Positions 5,544 to 5,746 of a stretch of 5,746 bases of DNA are shown here, one piece after another (position 1 is the stretch's first letter; each line of letters starts with the position of its first letter). Source of the stretch: an uncultured Lachnospiraceae bacterium (GTDB taxonomy: Bacteria > Bacillota > Clostridia > Lachnospirales > Lachnospiraceae); the NCBI GenBank assembly GCA_946549155.1, contig CAMNQN010000204.1:1-5746 (forward strand), written 5' to 3'. The notes under the pieces are model-generated. The model had not been told where the DNA came from and did no database searches. It was given only the letters and a program-made list of their open reading frames with translations. A program made the position numbers and the translations under genes.

Positions 5544-5746
5544 TTTCTTCGGGACAACTTCGCCCGGGTAATCTGCGCCAAATTCCGGTAGGTATCCGCT
5601 TTCAATAACCCGGTGTAGGTACTCTTTGAGAAAAGACTCTCCGTTATAATCTCACTGTATCCTAAGATTCCCTGCTTCCGGAAAATAATCAGCAAAATCA
5701 GCAGCACCGCCAGAATCAGGTTCGAAGCCCCATACAGCTCCGGAAG
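5540..5746 (-). CDS. livM: Branched-chain amino acid type ABC transporter permease, C-terminal fragment (probably LivM)
   Basis: This inner-membrane channel subunit is cut by the right edge of the window; only its last 68 residues are present, ending at TAG (5540-5542). The frame is open from base 5746. It reads LPELYGASNLILAVLLILLI (1-20), a terminal membrane helix, then IFRKQGILG (21-29). This matches the LivM/LivH ending LPE...YGLLLILVMLFRPQGLLG, with Lys in place of the usual Pro. The LPE start favours LivM over LivH. The tail after this motif is 39 residues long and ends in a basic stretch (RAKLSRRN), longer than I expect in the family. The Liv-type binding-protein gene 126 bases downstream supports the assignment. 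Confidence 0.75.
   Translation of the reverse strand, partial: LPELYGASNLILAVLLILLIIFRKQGILGYSEIITESLFSKSTYTGLLKADTYRNLAQITRAKLSRRN

Noticed and set aside
1..5746. CRISPR array, tRNA, rRNA, insertion sequence or attachment site
   Set aside because: No regularly spaced repeats, cloverleaf, transposase motifs or terminal inverted repeats were seen on either strand.

Overview
The window looks like a chromosomal stretch of a Clostridia-type Firmicute, with Lachnospiraceae the best guess. The reasons are strong AGGAGG-type ribosome binding sites, signal peptides of the MKK...LAAVM...SMSA style, a DUF3798 family protein, roughly balanced base composition and several compact AT-rich promoter/terminator signals. 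This is inferred from sequence style and was not tested by a database search. Every gene I can support is on the minus strand, so the transcription order runs from high to low coordinates.

Right part (5746 down to 2382) is one probable operon. It opens with the C-terminal 68 residues of a branched-chain amino acid type (Liv/HAAT) ABC permease, probably LivM. A 126-base gap follows, rich in signals: a hairpin over the permease stop codon, a CcpA cre-like site, a near-perfect 24-bp palindrome and a candidate -10 box. Next come a secreted Liv-type substrate-binding protein, a creatininase-family metal-dependent amidohydrolase and a cytosolic type I L-asparaginase. The last two genes are 4 bases apart and look translationally coupled. 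A 13-bp perfect stem with a T-rich tail (2325-2357) ends the unit.

Left part (2280 down to 1) is a second unit with its own likely promoter (2252-2280). It holds a DUF3798 protein (periplasmic-binding-protein-like, exported) followed by the first 289 residues of a sugar/nucleoside-type ABC ATPase (RbsA/YufO-like), which continues beyond the window's left end.

Working model (inference): the Liv-type importer brings in a nitrogen-containing compound. The creatininase-family enzyme opens or cleaves an amide bond, and the asparaginase releases ammonia from an Asn-like or other amide product. The neighbouring DUF3798 transporter may import a related ligand or the carbon moiety. Two features recur in both units. 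A GC-rich hairpin followed by TTTTGT lies just after each binding-protein gene, and the octamer AAGCGTTT lies upstream of each binding-protein gene, which hints at similar expression control. The substrate is not identifiable from sequence alone.
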